From the NCBI GenBank assembly GCA_030148005.1, contig JASBUI010000019.1:144712-208711 (forward strand): a stretch of 64,000 bases of DNA, written 5' to 3'. The first letter of the stretch is position 1. Each line of letters begins with the position of its first letter. The DNA is from Paracoccaceae bacterium (lineage in GTDB: Bacteria; Pseudomonadota; Alphaproteobacteria; Rhodobacterales; Rhodobacteraceae). Below are positions 63,738 to 64,000 of this stretch, in pieces. Under the pieces are notes generated by a model. It searched no databases. It saw only the letters and a list, made by a program, of their open reading frames with translations, and was not told where the DNA came from. The position numbers and the translations under genes are program-made.

Positions 63738-64000
63738 ATGGTTAAGACTATCGGAAACCCCCTGTCGTGGGGCGCGTGGGCGATTGGGTCCAGCGCGGGG
63801 CATGTCGCCGAGGCGGTCGAGCATATCGGCAACCGCGATGCCGCCCCGATCACTTATGAGCAGATCAACACCCTGCGGATGCGCGATCTTGGTGATGCCC
63901 TGCGCAAGGGGGCCGAGGACATGACCGCGGCGCGCTCGGACGTTCTGTTCCTGTGCCTGATCTATCCGGTTATCGGCCTTGTGCTGATGGGGGTCGGGCT
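63738..64000 (+). CDS. DUF2189-family membrane protein, N-terminal part
   Basis: The frame starts at ATG 63738, with GGAGG seven bases upstream, and continues beyond the right edge. The visible 87 residues include a cytoplasmic N-terminus, TYEQINTLRMRDLGDALRKGAEDMTAARSDVLFLCLIYPVIGLVLMGVG. The L-x2-G-x(5,6)-..LF-x3-IYP-x-IGL pattern is that of DUF2189, multi-spanning proteins of unknown function, often beside respiratory genes. It is outside the repeat array. Confidence 0.7.
   Translation, partial: MVKTIGNPLSWGAWAIGSSAGHVAEAVEHIGNRDAAPITYEQINTLRMRDLGDALRKGAEDMTAARSDVLFLCLIYPVIGLVLMGVG

Overview
The window is GC-rich, gene-dense chromosomal DNA of an alphaproteobacterium, most likely a member of the Rhodobacterales (Roseobacter group). 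The gene orders trpGDC-moaC-moeA-lexA and argC-ccmE-ccmF-ccmH, the fused indolepyruvate ferredoxin oxidoreductase, the mmsA/acyl-CoA dehydrogenase/HIBCH/mmsB valine operon, and SOS boxes of the direct-repeat type GTTC-N7-GTTC (seen here as GAAC-N7-GAAC in front of lexA and uvrA) all fit that order. No rRNA, tRNA or CRISPR was found.

Layout. 1-17.6 kb is housekeeping: the end of fabI, gpt, a DUF2127 membrane protein, an aminotransferase, ppiD-trpE, a YibQ-like deacetylase-fold protein, trpGDC-moaC-moeA (tightly overlapping), lexA, comEC (opposite strand), gltX and gltA. 17.6-26.3 kb is mostly on the minus strand: a PaaG-like hydratase/isomerase, cytochrome c maturation genes ccmH/ccmF/ccmE, argC, murI and a lysophospholipid acyltransferase. 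Five coupled genes lie between ccmE and ccmF and look like a lysis cassette (GH108 endolysin, 3-TM holin, two very small proteins, a membrane protein); the likeliest reading is the lysis module of a gene transfer agent. 26.3-31.9 kb has the iorAB fusion, a divergent LysR gene, a candidate small RNA with its own terminator, and a secreted low-complexity protein with a structured leader. 32-42.3 kb carries purL-bolA-grxD, zapA with a coiled-coil partner, tkt, a DUF808 protein, two tandem GAPDH genes (one apparently NADP-type, one NAD-type) with CceR-like operators, and coaD. 42.3-48.5 kb is a CBS protein, a LysR regulator and the valine/isobutyryl-CoA catabolic genes. uvrA follows.

51.5-59.2 kb is accessory: an SDR remnant, a methyltransferase, small secreted or NTF2-like proteins, an SDR, a sulfotransferase and three regulators (two LysR, one AraC).

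The most unusual structure is at 59.15-63.55 kb. Three full and two half copies of a roughly 200-bp repeat separate four single-gene units, all in the same orientation: an endonuclease/exonuclease/phosphatase-fold protein, a small membrane protein, a CaCA antiporter, and a zinc-ribbon membrane-anchored protein. The left end carries only the 3' half of the repeat and the right end only the 5' half, both cut at AAAGC. This is what tandem insertion of circular one-gene cassettes at a short core would leave. It does not match the classical integron attC layout and no integrase is in view. The array has replaced the 3' end of a LysR gene. The window ends in a DUF2189 membrane protein gene.
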